Assembly (NCBI RefSeq): GCF_001949145.1
Contig: NW_019091536.1
Location: 746,060 to 810,059, forward strand
Direction: 5' to 3'
Source of the DNA: Acanthaster planci
Lineage: Eukaryota > Echinodermata > Asteroidea > Valvatida > Acanthasteridae
Length of the DNA: 64,000 nt
The number at the start of each line of letters is the position of its first letter. Position 1 is the first letter of the stretch. A program made the translations under genes and the position numbers. Of this stretch, positions 20,701-34,438 are shown piece after piece. Below the pieces are notes generated by a model that was not told the DNA's origin, searched no databases, and saw only the letters and a list, made by a program, of their open reading frames with translations.

Positions 20701-23700
20701 ATGCAGCTGTGGGGCTTATGAGTCATGCTGGGGGCCATTTGGTCATGGTATCTCCCATTGGCAGAAGGGGAGTGTATTACATGTTGGGGGATTTGTCATT
20801 ACCCAGGAGAGATACTAGTAGAAAAGTTAGACATATTCTGGGCATAGAGCTAAGTAGCTCTATGTTCTGGGTAAGAGGTTTTTGCTATGAAGCGCTGGCC
20901 ACAAAATTTGAAGGGGGGACTATTAGGTCTGAAGATTTGCGACTGGGTGCGTGATGTACATGTACAGATCGTTTTGCCTGTTCATGAAAAAGCATGCATG
21001 GACATTGAACTCCCCTCCCAACCCAACTTCACATGTGTGAAACAAAGTTTCAAAAAATCCAGGCGAAAAGCAGTTAAATTTTGCTCCATAGCTCAAAGAT
21101 GTGCCAAGGGCACGAATCGGTTGAACTGAACATCCATTACTCATTTTGGTACATGTATAAAGGCTAACACACACCTTTTCACATTCAAATATTCAGGTTT
21201 ATTGTCCGGACTGAATGCATAGAAATTCAGGTTCCTCAAGCCTTTCAAGGTCGTCATTACATAAAATCACAATAGTAATGACTTAGGCCTATAGCCGCTC
21301 CCCATTTCCCTTTCTGCCGTTTCACAGGTTGAGTTCAGTGATGAGAAAAAAATTACCCACAGCAACAAGCTTTGTGTTTGTAGGGCTCAACTTTGCGAGT
21401 CAATATTTCATTTTTCCCGGAAGTGTCTTAGGAATACCCTGAAATATCACCTTGCCATTTTCCCCCATCTGAACAAGTTCTTATTTCCTGTACTGCGGTC
21501 TGGACTGTTCAAATGATTGTCTGAATTTCCCTGTCACAAAGCAGGCCTGTCCCAATGCAGTGCAACTGGAGAAGATAAGTGCTTCCTAATGTGTTTCTTA
21601 TTGTGGAAACTGCCCTCCAGTTGTTCCAGAATAAATCAATGCAGGGAAAAAATACTCCACCAGGAACTGAAAAGAAGAAAAAGACGTGGCATGGCTGATG
21701 ACTGACATCACCCCATTCCTTGCAGAACTGCTCTAACTTGTCATAAAATTCATCCAGTCCTGTGCTAACATTTAGCCAATGAAAACATCATCCTTTAGGG
21801 AAACGCATGCCAAAGTGGAAATTCATCATTCCATCACCAGAGGTCATAATGATTTGTAATTCATAATCGTAAAGATTTTTTTTTCACGAAGGGAAAAGTG
21901 AAAATAAAAGGTAATAGTACCCACACAGCATTTCCACTGGAATTTTTTTGAAACGTTATTTTTGTTCATGAATTTCAATTTAATAATGAACTCAGTAGCT
22001 GAATGACAAACTCTTTTGGAATTGCCATTGCCCTCTGATGCATAAGGTCTTGTGTGTGTTTTGTCTGTTTTTATCTGCTCACTAAAAGTCCAGGAATATG
22101 ATTATTTAGTTGAACACAATCTTCATCTGCCTCAGTTAAGAGAGTCCCCCTCCTCTTTGACAGAGGGTGAAAGTGGGAAACTTGAGGGGATAAGTGATCA
22201 AATCAGTGTCACCTCAGTTGTCACCCAAGCCTGTGTCATGTGCCAACAGACTTTTGTCTCATTGCTGCCATTTATTCAACCTCAATTGAAAAAAAAAAAA
22301 CCAACGAAAATTCTATAAAAAGTAACAAAACATGACATAAAAAACTAATACAAGGATATTCAGCTACCCATGAACCCCAGGAATTCGTAGGATGGCACGC
22401 GCAGAATAAAAGGGCTTTCCTAAGCTAGTAACCAACTCTACAGATCTATACAGTGTACAAATGGTTGTATGGGTCAGGGAATGGTTCTTGTGATGGAGGA
22501 ACCTAAAGAAATCTTTTCACAGACTTCTCATTATTAAAATCAATAGAAAATCCCTGGAGTTAGCTCAGTCTAAGAGTCTGGTTGGTTCCGACCTGTGCGT
22601 CTGACAACTGTACCAGAGCTGTCCTTATCTTGCCTTTGGTTGAACTCCAACCTGCTTGACTGAAAAAAAAAACCATTCTAGTTCCCGAAGTTGCTTGTTT
22701 GACATTCAAATCAGAGTGCAATTATTTCTGTCCTTTGAGGCTTGGACTTTCAAAAGGTAATTTTTCTTCTCTTTACCCTGGAACATTCACTACATCGTGT
22801 ACTTTCCTCAGTTGTGCTGAAATGTTAAAGGTGTTCAATTCTTCACACCCCTTTTGAAACTTGCAGTCAGAATGGCACATATGCTGATCTTTTTGCATCT
22901 TTTGTTTGTTGTTTTTTTCATGTGTTTTTTATTACATTCAGAGTATGACACACAAGCGTCATCCACGTCGGAGTTTTTACTGATGCTTCCATGTTATTCA
23001 GCATTTTATTTAATTAACCCGTTCCTCTAGTATGGTAAGGCACATCCAATAAACACCCCTGTCACAAGAATTCATCAATCCACCCGTCTCTTTCATCATC
23101 TAGCGGGGTCGGTTGTTTTAAATGCAGTACGTTGCTTTTGTTTGTTTGTTTGTTTTTGTTTTTTAAATAAGACAGGCCTTGTTCCCCATTTGAGATCTCT
23201 TCCTGCCAGTATTGGCAGACTTCGGTTTAAATCAGTTGTAAGCCTTTTGAATGACATAAAGAAAAAGCCCTCAGGCTGGGATTTCTCTTCTAATTAAAAG
23301 GACTCTGGATTTTGTAAAAATGAACAATTACTGTAGATTAAGCCTAGGCCACTTCAGCTGTGTTTCCATCTCATTGTTGGGTCATTAAATATCACTGTCT
23401 ATTTCAATATCATTTGAGGAAAAGATCTTTCCAGGCCAATGCTCATATTCCTTTCATAAATCAGGAACTTTTTTCACTGCTTTTATCTGATAACCTTTTC
23501 ACACCGGAATTCCACACTACACATTACATGATGAATACGCTGTTTACTGTAAAGCTTAGATTTAGACCATAGGCCTGTATAAAGAGTGCACACCATGTCT
23601 GTGGCCTTTGTATGTGTATACGTGTACATGTACATTGTACACCACACAGGCACGCACCCAACCCTCCCATAATGTATGCCTTTACTTGGCTCAGCAAATC

Positions 23701-24038
23701 CTCTTTAACAATGCATGCAGGCTGGGTGCCATTCTTGATTAAGCATTGGCTGGAGGGTAATGATCAGGCCACTGAGGCTGGGCCCTGATTGGTCAGTTGA
23801 CTGTGTGTCATGCACAGGATGCATGCATGCTGAGGGGACCAGGTCTGGCTTTAGCACAGCTAATACAGGCGTGATTAGAATACAGTAGATGTGCCATGTG
23901 GGGAGATTAATCATTATACATGTAAATTTATTGGCTCCTGCACACAGCAATGACTACATGCAGACTGAGGCTTTCACCAAACTCTCATTAGACTGAAGAA
24001 AGATCACTTTTTATTTTGCATTGTTCTGCTACACATTT
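14800..24038. other. Gene-poor interval between COG1 and the Myb/SANT-like gene
   Basis: No recognisable coding exon. Contents are AT-rich sequence, homopolymer junctions such as T9G9 at 19713-19730, T7G9 at 20116-20131 and T8G7 at 20147-20161, and many copies of TACATGTA. A GT microsatellite lies at 15161-15172, a T14 tract at 19059-19072 and a TTTG run near 23138-23160. One unusually long open frame (19111-19638) is listed separately. Confidence 0.6.
19111..19638 (+). other. Unassigned 175-codon open frame
   Basis: An ATG-initiated frame of 175 codons, the longest outside the recognised genes and repeats. It follows a 14-base T tract (19059-19072), and an AG at 19131-19132 could be an acceptor. 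The product has scattered cysteines and a Ser-rich C-terminal half. I recognise no domain. It could be an exon, a decayed element or chance. Confidence 0.15.
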
Positions 24039-24062
24039 TGAATTCTGGTGTCATCTGTTGTC

Positions 24063-25226
24063 ATGATGGAAAGATATCGGGTTCCAAAGCGCAAACCAAA
24101 CTGGACAGACGCAGAGCACACCATCATACTGGACGCATACGAAAAACACAAGGCTGTCCTGGCCTCGCGTGAGACGTCATTCCTGAGCTGCCACGAGAAG
24201 AGCAAGTGCTGGATGGAGATCACCAAGCAGCTGAACCAGCTGAACCCAGCCGTGCGGCGGTCGGTGGAGGAGGTCAAGCGCAAGTGGCACAACCTCCTGG
24301 GCCAGGGGCGGCGTGACTTCTTTGACTGGAAGCGGGCCCAGCAGGATCCCACACTGCCTCCAGTGGTGATGCCAGCTATCAGCCGTCGGGCCCTGGAGCT
24401 ACACGGCGGCTTCAAATTCGAGGACTTGCAGAACCGGCAGGACGGGGAGGAGTTTGTCTTCATAGATGCCAGCAGCTCTGACATCGTTGAGGATCAAGTG
24501 GTAGACGAGACCACAGACGCCCCTGATGACATAACACCTGAGATGATGAGCACACCACCACAAGACAGTGTGAAAGAAGAGTGTCCCAGTCCCTTGGTAA
24601 TCGAGGATTCCTGCGAGGCATCTTCTTACTCAACATCCTCAATTCCAAATGCCTCACCTCCACCGCTGCCTGTGCCCACTCAGACTGCAGTTTTCTGGAC
24701 CAGCACGAGCAGTCACCCCAGTATGACTCCAGCCCCTCACATCCAATCTACAGCTGTCACCTTACATGCTGCCCAGGCCAGTCATGCGACTGGTTTAACA
24801 ACAACTGGCGCCAGAAATCGCTTCTCCCCTCATTTGAACTCTGCTCCATCAAATCCGAGCCCGCATCGACTGGCTGCACCAACGTCCGGTAGCTTGAATC
24901 ACCCATCTGTGACCTCACCTGTTTCCGTGGCAACCATCAGTCACACATCTCCTGGTGTCGGCGTTCCCTCCTCATTTGTAGAGCCTACATCTTTGCTTGG
25001 TCAGGTGACCATTCAGCCTTCGGAATCTGCCAGAAAGAAGTTTCGGGGATCGTCACAGTCCGAGCGGTCCGAGAGAGGGACGGGGCTTAATGCTGAGAGG
25101 GAGGCTGAACTGCGCATTGATATTCTACAATTAGAGAAGGAAAAATTGTGGCTGGAAACAGAGAAATTGAGACTTGAAATTGACATTCTGCGAAAACAAA
25201 AGCAGAAGATGAACAGTAACTTTTAA
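24063..25226 (+). CDS. Myb/SANT-like DNA-binding domain protein, single exon
   Basis: A 387-residue protein. Residues about 10-95 form a Myb/SANT-like domain with the expected widely spaced tryptophans (W14 in PNWTDAE, W50 in KSKCW, W75 in VKRKWHNLL), as in NAIF1/MSANTD-type proteins, several of which derive from Harbinger transposon Myb-like proteins. The middle (about 190-330) is Ser/Thr/Pro-rich. Residues 344-387 are a charged leucine-containing coiled coil (ILQLEKEKLWLETEKLRLEI), likely for dimerisation. An in-frame TGA at 24039-24041 precedes ATGs at 24063 and 24066; the second has the stronger context (A at -3, G at +4). No introns are needed, and AATAAA follows 68 bases after the stop. 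It is probably nuclear and DNA-binding; the targets are unknown. Confidence 0.85.
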   Translation: MMERYRVPKRKPNWTDAEHTIILDAYEKHKAVLASRETSFLSCHEKSKCWMEITKQLNQLNPAVRRSVEEVKRKWHNLLGQGRRDFFDWKRAQQDPTLPPVVMPAISRRALELHGGFKFEDLQNRQDGEEFVFIDASSSDIVEDQVVDETTDAPDDITPEMMSTPPQDSVKEECPSPLVIEDSCEASSYSTSSIPNASPPPLPVPTQTAVFWTSTSSHPSMTPAPHIQSTAVTLHAAQASHATGLTTTGARNRFSPHLNSAPSNPSPHRLAAPTSGSLNHPSVTSPVSVATISHTSPGVGVPSSFVEPTSLLGQVTIQPSESARKKFRGSSQSERSERGTGLNAEREAELRIDILQLEKEKLWLETEKLRLEIDILRKQKQKMNSNF

Positions 25227-25293
25227 CTTGTTCCAGCCATTTCTGTGACGGACAGACGTCTCCATCTTGAACCCCCAAATACAACTGAACACA

Positions 25294-25299
25294 AATAAA
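25294..25299 (+). terminator. Polyadenylation signal of the Myb/SANT-like gene
   Basis: AATAAA followed by an A run and T-rich sequence, 68 bases after the stop codon, giving a very short 3' UTR. Confidence 0.6.
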
Positions 25300-28200
25300 A
25301 AAAAATTTCTGTGTTATTTTGTAGGATGAATATGTTGTACATAGAATAATATAAAGACCAATTGCAAAGCTGAATGAGAAATTCAGACCTTTCACACTTT
25401 GCTGCTATGACACTGAAAATAGGAAAGTGAGCCCTCTGTTGACAAAATTCTCCAGAGAGTCACAGGATATCTTGACTTGCGTAGCTGCAGAGCAATATAA
25501 ATATTCAGTTTGCAAACAAAGGGTTCAATTTTTCTCAAGTTAGAAGCATCCACGAACTGTAATTGGATTTCTGCTATAAATAAAAAAGGTTTCTGCATGT
25601 GCAGTATTCTGAATGAGTCAAGTGAGGTTTTGAGGACCAAATCTTGAAATTCATGAGGATGATAGTTTTTATCCTTATAACTTTTTGCCTTAAGCACTGC
25701 CTGTTTTACTGATGCATGTAATTATTCACATATTATTGAGAGTACACGTATTGAATTATCAGTCAAGCTATACATGAATTGGGGTATGGATAAAAACTAG
25801 ATACAAGTCCAGCAAAGTAAATTGAACAACCTAGTAAACCACAGTCTACCATTTTATATATTATAATTTAAAAAATGTATGTATTTAATTCCTGCTGGAG
25901 GCTATCGCCTGATAGGCCAAGAGCCAACAATGCAATAGAAAGAGGACAGACTATTGTTGCTTTCTGGGATGCCACTGTCTCATCTTAACGGATGATTGGA
26001 TTTAGAGGCGAAACCACAAATGCATTTAATAAGAGTATTTGACTGACTGAAATCCGACCCAATGTCTCCAGAAATTATTCACCTGGGCTTCCCTTCCACG
26101 CTAATTGGATTTGCGCAAGTCTACTCTCGGGCGGCAATCAGGATGCCTGGACTGTGCCACGAGGGGAAAATTGGGAGACTTTTCTTTGTGTGATCAGTGG
26201 GCAGTGGTGCAGGGCTAGGGATGCCTGCTAGATCGCGTGCCACAAAGATTGAAGCACATGTATAATGCACTTGGATTAGACTTCAGTAAGTCTGTTGTGC
26301 ATTGCATTTGGTAGGATTGTTAGCCTAATGCATGTTGTCATACGAGGAAGACGACAAGTGTGATTGGAGGATATCCATGTTGGCCTGAGACCCATGGAGT
26401 CTGAAAGCTGTAGACAAGCTGAAGCTGTTCATTTCAGCCGCAGCCTTGACATTCTGCACTGAAATTTATAAGAAGTACATAATAAGCAACGGTATAATTT
26501 TTCCCATCGTGTGTAAGTTGCAGCTCAATTTTTCGACCACTTATATGGCAGTGGTATTCCAATCCAAAAGGCTGGAAAATTTCTTTGGGAATTATTTGAA
26601 AAGGACAACCAGCACATGTTGAATTTAAAGACAAGAGGTGCATGCACGCTCTTTGCTCTGTGTTCTGTGCTATCCTCAATTGATATCTTTTGACCTATCG
26701 GTGTATGTTGTTAACAATGTGCAGAAAATGCATGTTCTTGCACACAAAGATTTTAGGGTCCAGAAATTAGGATGTGAAGGCGTAGTCCACTAGGCATGTG
26801 TTGGTGTCAAGCAAGGGCCGTTGAGCCACCAGCGGCCCAAGTTTGTGGCTGAAGTATCATTAATGTTAGGGAGTTTAGGCTGGGTTGTGACCTACACGTA
26901 CTGGAAATGGTGGCTGAAAAATGGCCCTCCTGTCATGCTGAATGGGGACTGGAGTACCAGAAAGCCTGAGATGTGCTTGAGCGTCAGGCATGAGTAGCAA
27001 CTCGGCTTTGCTGTAACTCACATGAGACACTCAATGAATGAAATACTGCAGGTTACCGGACGATGTGAGCATCGCAGCTTCTTGGTTATGATGTTGCCAC
27101 GAAGCAAATATGTCTAGCTGTCTTAATACCGTGGATGAAGTCTGTAGTGAAGTATTAGTCATAAAGGCTGGTTCACACTTGAGGCGGATTGGAAAGCAAA
27201 GCGAATTTGATGTCACTAAACATTTGCAGTGACATTTGCTTGGACTTCAATGTGTTCAGCTTCTCCGAATTAGCTGCGGGAATATTTGATCTGATATCAC
27301 AAAATCATGTTCGCTTTCTCACCAAGCACGAACCAGCCTTGGGTGACATTTGGTTTGCCCCCATGCCAAATGGATTTCGACAAGTCTAGAATTGCCACAG
27401 TTGTTTGAGCCACCTTTGGCATGAATCATCACAGATCCTTATGATGCCGATGAGATGTGAGCAAGCCTGGACATCGGATGAGGCCCTGCACACTGTGCGT
27501 TTTCCTGTGAACCACGTAATACCCTGTAATGCAGGCAGGACTGTCGGAAGTCTAGGGCTGGTAACCTGAGAAGCCCCCAGATGGGGGCTCTGATTGCATG
27601 AAATATGAGCCAGTGCCAGAAATTATCCAAATATAGGCATAGCGCCTGAATGCCCCACAGAGCACAGCCCAGCCCAGCAGACATCATTATGAATGCATGA
27701 GTGCCTGCAGAAATCCATGTACATGTACACAGGGTGAATGGGAGGCCTTTTGTCTGTTATCCTTTCCCCCATGTGTTCAGGCCTGTGTTAGTGTAGTACT
27801 TGTCAGCCCAACCCCACTGAGCAGTGTGTAGCAGTGGGAACTGTTGTTACTGCTGGTTCTTTGTGTTGGCTAGGGAAACAAAGCCCCTGTAAATGTTGCA
27901 TCATGCATGATTGGACCAAAAGCCACCCTCAACTGTCCTTTATTGTTGACAGGCTGCCAGACTCCCTGTTTTTTTATGTTTTCTTTCCTGCTAGGCTGTT
28001 TTTGACCAGACTAAGACAGTTGTATTTGTCAGTGAAAATCTTTGTTGTCAGCTAGGTTGGCCGTACAGAACAGGAATTGATCAGGGTAAAAATACAGAAG
28101 TGAAACAGATTTCAAAAGCCATGGGTTGGTTGCAACATTGTATTCATTTTGTGCTAAATCTTATTGAGAATGTGGTTAAGTATTTGTGTAATTTATCTTT

Positions 28201-30354
28201 GTGGCTTTGTGGCAAAACAAATACTGAGACCACATGGGTAAATGTGTCATTTGATTCTCAATCTTCCAAAGGCAGAACAGGATTAAGCTGATTATATAAA
28301 CAGCTACTGAATTATTTACGACTGCATGATGGGGCATTTACACACTTTAGTTTTTTACGCATGTAAATGTATGTACAAAACTAAACCGTCAAGATAAATG
28401 CCGTTAATTATCATTTATGGCAAAATTATGATAGATTTTGGACCGTTTCATGGCAAATGAAATCATCAAGCCAATGAATGATGGCTGTAGGCACTTGGCA
28501 AAAAAAAAGGTCCAAATGATGTTTACCAGTGCTGAAAGTCTAAGATCTGCGCTCATGGTGACATGGAAGGCAAACCGGTCCACAGTCAGGATTATTGTGC
28601 CTTTTCCTCAGCCAGTTTGGCCTTCCATAAGTGCTTGTGGTGTAGAAATGAAAGCAATGGATTGACCCTACAATTAAGAATGGAATTTTTTATTTTGAGA
28701 TAGAAATTGTGTCTGCACGACCTTGGAAAGGTGTGCATGTTCATGGAGATACCCCCTTCAGACTCCTTCATAGTGCTGTACTGAGGTTTGCTAACATAGT
28801 AACAGCGGATTGAAGGGGTCTGGGTTTCTCAAAAAGATGTTGAACATTCCTATCCTTGAAAAATGCCATTATTCTAGAATACATCCTTCTTATCTTATAT
28901 CTCAAGATTGGTCTTATTTTTCCAATGTACATGTAGTGTACTTGAGTGCAGTCTCTGCATTTGATAAAAAAACATGCCCCACCTCCCTCCCCCCCCAAAA
29001 AAATATCATTGACTTTGAAACCTTGGACATAACTTCCCCAACAAATATCACGGATATGCCACTTTGGTAGTGTTCAAAATTTGCAAGAAATTTCACAAAA
29101 ATACATATTCACATGTGTTTCATGCCTTTAGCTGCATGGTTCTGTTGCAAACTATAGTCACTGTCAATGAGGTGGTAATTGTTAGTTGGACGTCCCCTTT
29201 GGCTAAATCTGTGCCTCCATTTTCTTCCCTCCTGGAATATTTGGGTGTCCCATTCAATTAACTCAACATTTGGCTTGGGCTTGGCTGTAAGTGTGTCTAT
29301 AGAGAAAATGGGCTTTTTTGTGCCAGCTACATTATCAGTTTACTATTTGCAATGTCTGGTGTGCCGCCTTTGTCTTTTCCAGGTCAGTGCACTGGGGGAG
29401 ATTGAGCATTTCAACAGACCCTGGGGGTTGATGGGTCCGGAACCAGGTCGCATGTGTTCATCTCTCCGCTGTGCCATGTCAGGTCTGCCTTGCCATCTAG
29501 TCTGCATGCAGTGAAAGAAATGCCCTATAAATCAAGGTACAATTGGTAGCATCAACTGATAACACACAGGACACCATTTAATGCCCCTCTGCTTGAATAT
29601 GGCAAAATATCTGTTAAATTGTTCCATTGGCAGAGGAAGCTGTAATGAAATGTTATTCAAAACATCTACAGTTCATTTTAATGTTCTTTAAGTAACTTCC
29701 TGTTGTAAGTCTTTCTGTCTCTCACCACCCACCCCAGCTTTATCATTTATTTGTCATTTTTTTCTAAAATGTTATAACCGATTAAACAGTTCCTCAATTG
29801 AAATATCCCCACATTTTTCAAATTTGCCTGTAACAGTTTTTATCTAAAATGTCAGTGACAGCTCCTCATCCAATTTTATTTTATTTTTTTTTTAGGTTTA
29901 GCTACACTGCAGCATTAAATTTGGCACCGTTAGATTTTTGTGGCTGTGATCGGCTCTGCCGATGACTCTCTCACATGCCCATGCTTCATTTCCAATACAC
30001 AGATTGTGGGCCATTCATAAGTGCAGCCTTCTCACCCCTTCAATATTAACTTTGAAGCTATAAATATCACCTCAATTGTCATTAAGGCATACCTAGTTTG
30101 AGCTACTTCTGGTTTTCTGTCTAAATACTCTCCTGGAATTTACTATCAAGCGTTTAGAGTTGAAAGTACATCCATGAGGAAGACAATAAATCATGCAGTA
30201 CAGATTCCAGAAACTGTGAGTGTATTCAGCATTTGCTGTAAAGTCTCCCTTTCAGATTTAGTGATAAGCGCAGGTGCTTTACAAGAACTGCAAAAGTCGC
30301 ATATCCCTGGCATGCTTGTGTTCGAATGCACTGAGCAATTCCCCAGAGTGACTC

Positions 30355-30495
30355 ACATCACACTGAAGCTTCTTATTGGCTGACAGGCTGAATCATACCT
30401 CCTTTGCATAATATGACACACTCTCCAGCCAGCCAGTCAGTCATTGCCAATTTGCATGCTTCTATCAGTGAATCAGTGGGCTATTTATAGATGGC
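30355..30495. promoter_or_regulatory. Candidate regulatory block (POU/MEF2-type motifs)
   Basis: Contains an octamer ATTTGCAT at 30450-30457, a further TTTGCATAAT upstream, and CTATTTATAG at 30481-30490, a full match to the MEF2 consensus. Motif clustering is the only evidence. Confidence 0.2.
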
Positions 30496-31548
30496 CTTGT
30501 CTTCTGTAGTATTGTCTTTAAAGGTGTATAATCAGCCTTTCAATATTTACAGTCTATCGGGACTCTCACTGTTTCCGGTTTTGTTCAACAGGGAAGGAGT
30601 ACACAAAGTACCCGCAGGAAATTCACGGACAGCACATTTGTGCTGGTATCTCTCTATTGTTCGCCTGATTAAGTGTTGTCATTTTATGTGGCCATACTGT
30701 GATGAATGTAGAATCTATTTGGATGACTTGGATCAGAACATCAATTACCCCTCTCAGGGTAAAACATTAATTGAAATATTTATGTATGTGTGATAGTTGC
30801 AGCAGTGGGGGACACCAAAGAGAGAAAAAGTACTCAATTTTATGACAACTACAGTCGGAGAAAGTGTGAGGACAGGGATAGCCTCAGAAATGCTGGGAGT
30901 AATTTATTTCATTGCATAGAAAGTGTCCTTGTGTTGTGACTGTGGACTGCACAAGGACAGGCCTGGATTTGCTTGACCCTTCTCCCCTGAAGTGGAACTC
31001 AAGTAATTGATGTAACAGGCAACTTGCATCAGCCAAATTGTGGTATATTATTCCAGTGAAGGCCATAAGTTAACACCTATTTTGATAATACTGGTCTTAA
31101 ATTACAGGCCTGTTATGCAGCTGACAAGTAGCTTTACAATGTATGAAGCTAGACTAACTGGGCCCTACCTGTACATCAATGGGTGCATCTCTGGGTCATC
31201 TCAGTAAAGTGGTTGAAATAGTGTAGTGAGAGATGACCACTGCTTGAGTGCATTATTGTACATCTGCCATCGTGATTTATTAATGGATACCTGCCCCAGG
31301 ATTGATATAAATATCCAAAGTATTCCACCAGTACTTTAGTGTGTCCCATGGTGGTGGGTTTTTTGTGGTCATTGTAATTTGCATTTTGTCTGTGACCTGC
31401 CTGTTGGGCATGTCTGGATTTGAGGGAAGGTAGAATGTTCAACCCTGACATTTGAATAAAGCAGTAAGTCATCGCTTCTGTTGAAGTGGTATTGTGGCCT
31501 CTTCGATTTAGGTTTAAATGGATACTGAAAATTTAACGTACAGGTCAT

Positions 31549-32151
31549 TTACTGTAATTCATTTTTTGTTAAAGGAGGATGAATGTCTTGGCTTTTGGTC
31601 ATTTTCAGTTTGACCCATTCAGTTTTGAGTAGCACCAGCAATTGCCGATATATGTAATGGGGAAAAGGCAGCATAACTGTCAGTGGCACCTTTATGGCAG
31701 AAATGTGTTTGATAATTTGAGTGTAGTTGTACTTTTCTTGATTTGAATTGAATAATTGCAGCATTTGGGTTGGCTGTTGCACAACCTTCTTTTTGATTGA
31801 AGTCTTCAGCACTTGTCGATGCCATGAGTGAAAATCGCCCAAGCTTTCAGCCTCTGCACACAAACATAATTGCTTCGGCAAGGGCTCGTTCACCACTTGC
31901 TTCCCAGCGACATTGAAGCTTTTCAAGGTGTTGGCATCATGTCTTGCCACAGTGTGATCCATTTGACTCAATTTGACATGGTTTGCACCTGTTATTTTAC
32001 CTGCAGCCAGAACTTTTTCTCTTGAAGTCTCCCCCCTACCAAACCACAGGTTGTTTATTACATATTGGTCCGGTGTTGCAAACAATAACAGAACCCCCCC
32101 CCTCAACCAAAAAATAATAAAAAATGAACAAAGAATGGGTTTGAAAACCAC
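31549..32151 (-). other. Unassigned 200-codon open frame
   Basis: ATG-initiated on the minus strand, with a hydrophobic N-terminus and a Lys/Gln-rich C-terminal half. I recognise no domain and see no splice signals or polyadenylation signal that would make a gene. It is probably chance or decayed sequence. Confidence 0.12.
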
Positions 32152-32370
32152 AAATTGTTGTTAGCTTCTTTGTTTGCCTCACCTGTCCTTTGTGATTCTA
32201 GTTGCACCTGCGTAATCCCCACACCACCTGTCGTTTGTTCCTCCCCTCCCCTTTTTCTCTGTAGTTATTATTGTTATCCCTTCATTGTGGCCAGCGAGAC
32301 ATTGACCTGTATTACTTGAGCAGGGGGTCAGCCATTGTCTGGCCTCGGTCTCCTCTGGCATGTGTGCGAG

Positions 32371-32384
32371 CACACACACACACA
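32371..32384 (+). repeat. CA microsatellite
   Basis: About seven uninterrupted CA units. Confidence 0.85.
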
Positions 32385-33879
32385 GGCACCATCCCAAACA
32401 CAAACAAAGAGTTGGGTGCCCTGTGTGTTTATAGTTTGCCCTTGCTCAATTCAAGGTGTGCCCAAATGGAGAGAGGGCCTCTCCAGTCGCCAGAGATTGT
32501 TTGAAACGCTTGAATTTGTTTTGTTGGATTGTGAAATTGTGTCAAGTGTGTAGGGGTCCTTTGTGCCTTTGTTTGGAGGGTGTCTGGGTGTCTGGCCTGT
32601 TGTGCAGAAAGTTCATTGGATTTTTTTATTTTGGATGTGTGTGTGATTTTTTACGTAGATATTCTGATTTTTTTGTTTCAAGCAGTTTCTGAAGTCCTTC
32701 ATAAATTGCCCAAATTTAAAGGAATGGGAGACTGAAAGGATAAGCCGTCTTTTACACAATCAAATTTTGGTTAGACTTTACAAAGAATGTTTCGTTTGAA
32801 TTTTGCTGAGTGGCAACATTGCCAGAAATCTGTTTCATTACCTAAAATGAGCTTTGTGGTATGTCTTGCAATATTGCCAACCATTTCAGAGACTAGAGGA
32901 AATCCCAAATTAAACATTCAGTGTCTTTGCCACTAACACTCATATAGCCCTGCCTTCGAATATGCATCTGCGGCTCATGAAATATTCGCCCCGCTCAACT
33001 GGAAGGACCATTTGGCATATTGATCGCGCCGTCCATTCAGAGTATGACGAGTGTGGGCTGTGATGTGGCAGTGATGAGTGTGTGCATGTGCAGGTTGCCC
33101 GCATCATGGCGTGGTGTTCCCTGCCACGTGATTATACAGTGTGTTACCCCGGGGCAGGCTGGGGCAGAAATATGGGCCCGTGATGAGATTGAAGGCCTAG
33201 CTCTGTACTGGCTACCACTCCCTAACCTGGGACATTATTCGATTTGAAAGGCCACGTGTATGCACATACGCCTGAAACCATTTGCATATTTTTTTGTTTG
33301 CCGTCGGAGGTCTCCAGATCAGAAACTGCAAATTCAGCAGTCAATTTACTCACAACAAAGCCCATTTTGTTAAAGATTTATTTTGTTTTGATTTATTTAA
33401 GCCCACAGCTTAAAGATTTTCAGCCCTGTTTGCATGTATATATGCATTATGCAGAGAACTGTGCTCTTGTATAATCAAGATAAAAAGAACACATTTTCAT
33501 TAAAACCAGGAAAAGTTTGCTGAATATACTTGAAAACACACCGTTTGAATGCACATCATTTTTGAAAGCCAGCCTGCCCACAGTATTCTCAAAATCTACA
33601 CACATTTTTGTCTTAAATCCATTCGAATTTGGGGAATTTTGGGGCAGGTTTTTTCCCCAGTAATGAAAACAATGAGTAAGACACATTTGCCATACTGCAA
33701 AATGAAAGCAATTGTGATTGACTGCAACCTTCATTCTTTGCTTGATTCAGCCAGGTTTGTCTACATTAAGATTATTTGCTCCATGAATGAAGTAGAGAAC
33801 TGTTTTTCTCCAGTGCTTTGATATCACCAACAGTTTCTGCCTTTTAAGTAACCCCTTGATACGAATCACGTTGCCTAAA

Positions 33880-33965
33880 TGGGCATTATTCATAAGTTGC
33901 TCATTAGGCATAATTAGACGCAGTTGCTGTTTATAATTAGGAGTATTATTTCCGGCATGGTGAAG
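33880..33965. promoter_or_regulatory. Candidate regulatory block (homeodomain-type motifs)
   Basis: Within 60 bases are ATTAGG (33903), TAATTAG (33911-33917) and TAATTAG (33934-33940). This is a homeodomain-core cluster in otherwise unremarkable intergenic sequence. No conservation data are available here. Confidence 0.2.
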
Positions 33966-34438
33966 GTTTTTGGAAGCTGTAGTCCAGTTTATAAATTATT
34001 CATTTAAAAAAACAAACCATGTAGGAGCTTTTTGGTTTTAGGGTTTGGTAGTGGCTTTATGAAGGAAAGGAATTCCTATTCAGACAACTAACATGTAAGT
34101 GTGTAAGCTTGCTACCATCCATCTAACACCAGGTTACACGTTAGCCTTTGTAGCATGTTACACTGCCCTCTGTTGATCTTGGTAAGAAAATGGCAGGCAC
34201 ACAAACCACACAAGCTTCAAGCCTGAGATAGAACAGTAGTAGAGAATGAAGGGCCATCATCCCTCTGGTCATTCTAATTTCCCCAACTATTGCCAGAAGT
34301 GCCCCAAAATGGTTTACATCTCTTTGCACTTGTCTTACGTGAAGTCAGACTTTTTATTCTGTCATTGTCTTTCCTTTATGCAGATTCTTGTCAGATTCCA
34401 AATCACAGAACTGTTCATTTTTCTGTCAATACAGCTGT

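Noticed and set aside
22553-22650. A further tRNA-like block (tagctcagtctaagag with ggttgaactcc)
   Set aside because: The A-box-like and B-box-like motifs are about 77 bases apart, longer than usual. The B-box has a mismatch and no arms pair convincingly.
24048-24062. Upstream GTG as start of the Myb/SANT-like gene
   Set aside because: A eukaryotic gene would start at the ATG at 24063 or 24066; the GTG-initiated extension of five codons has no support.
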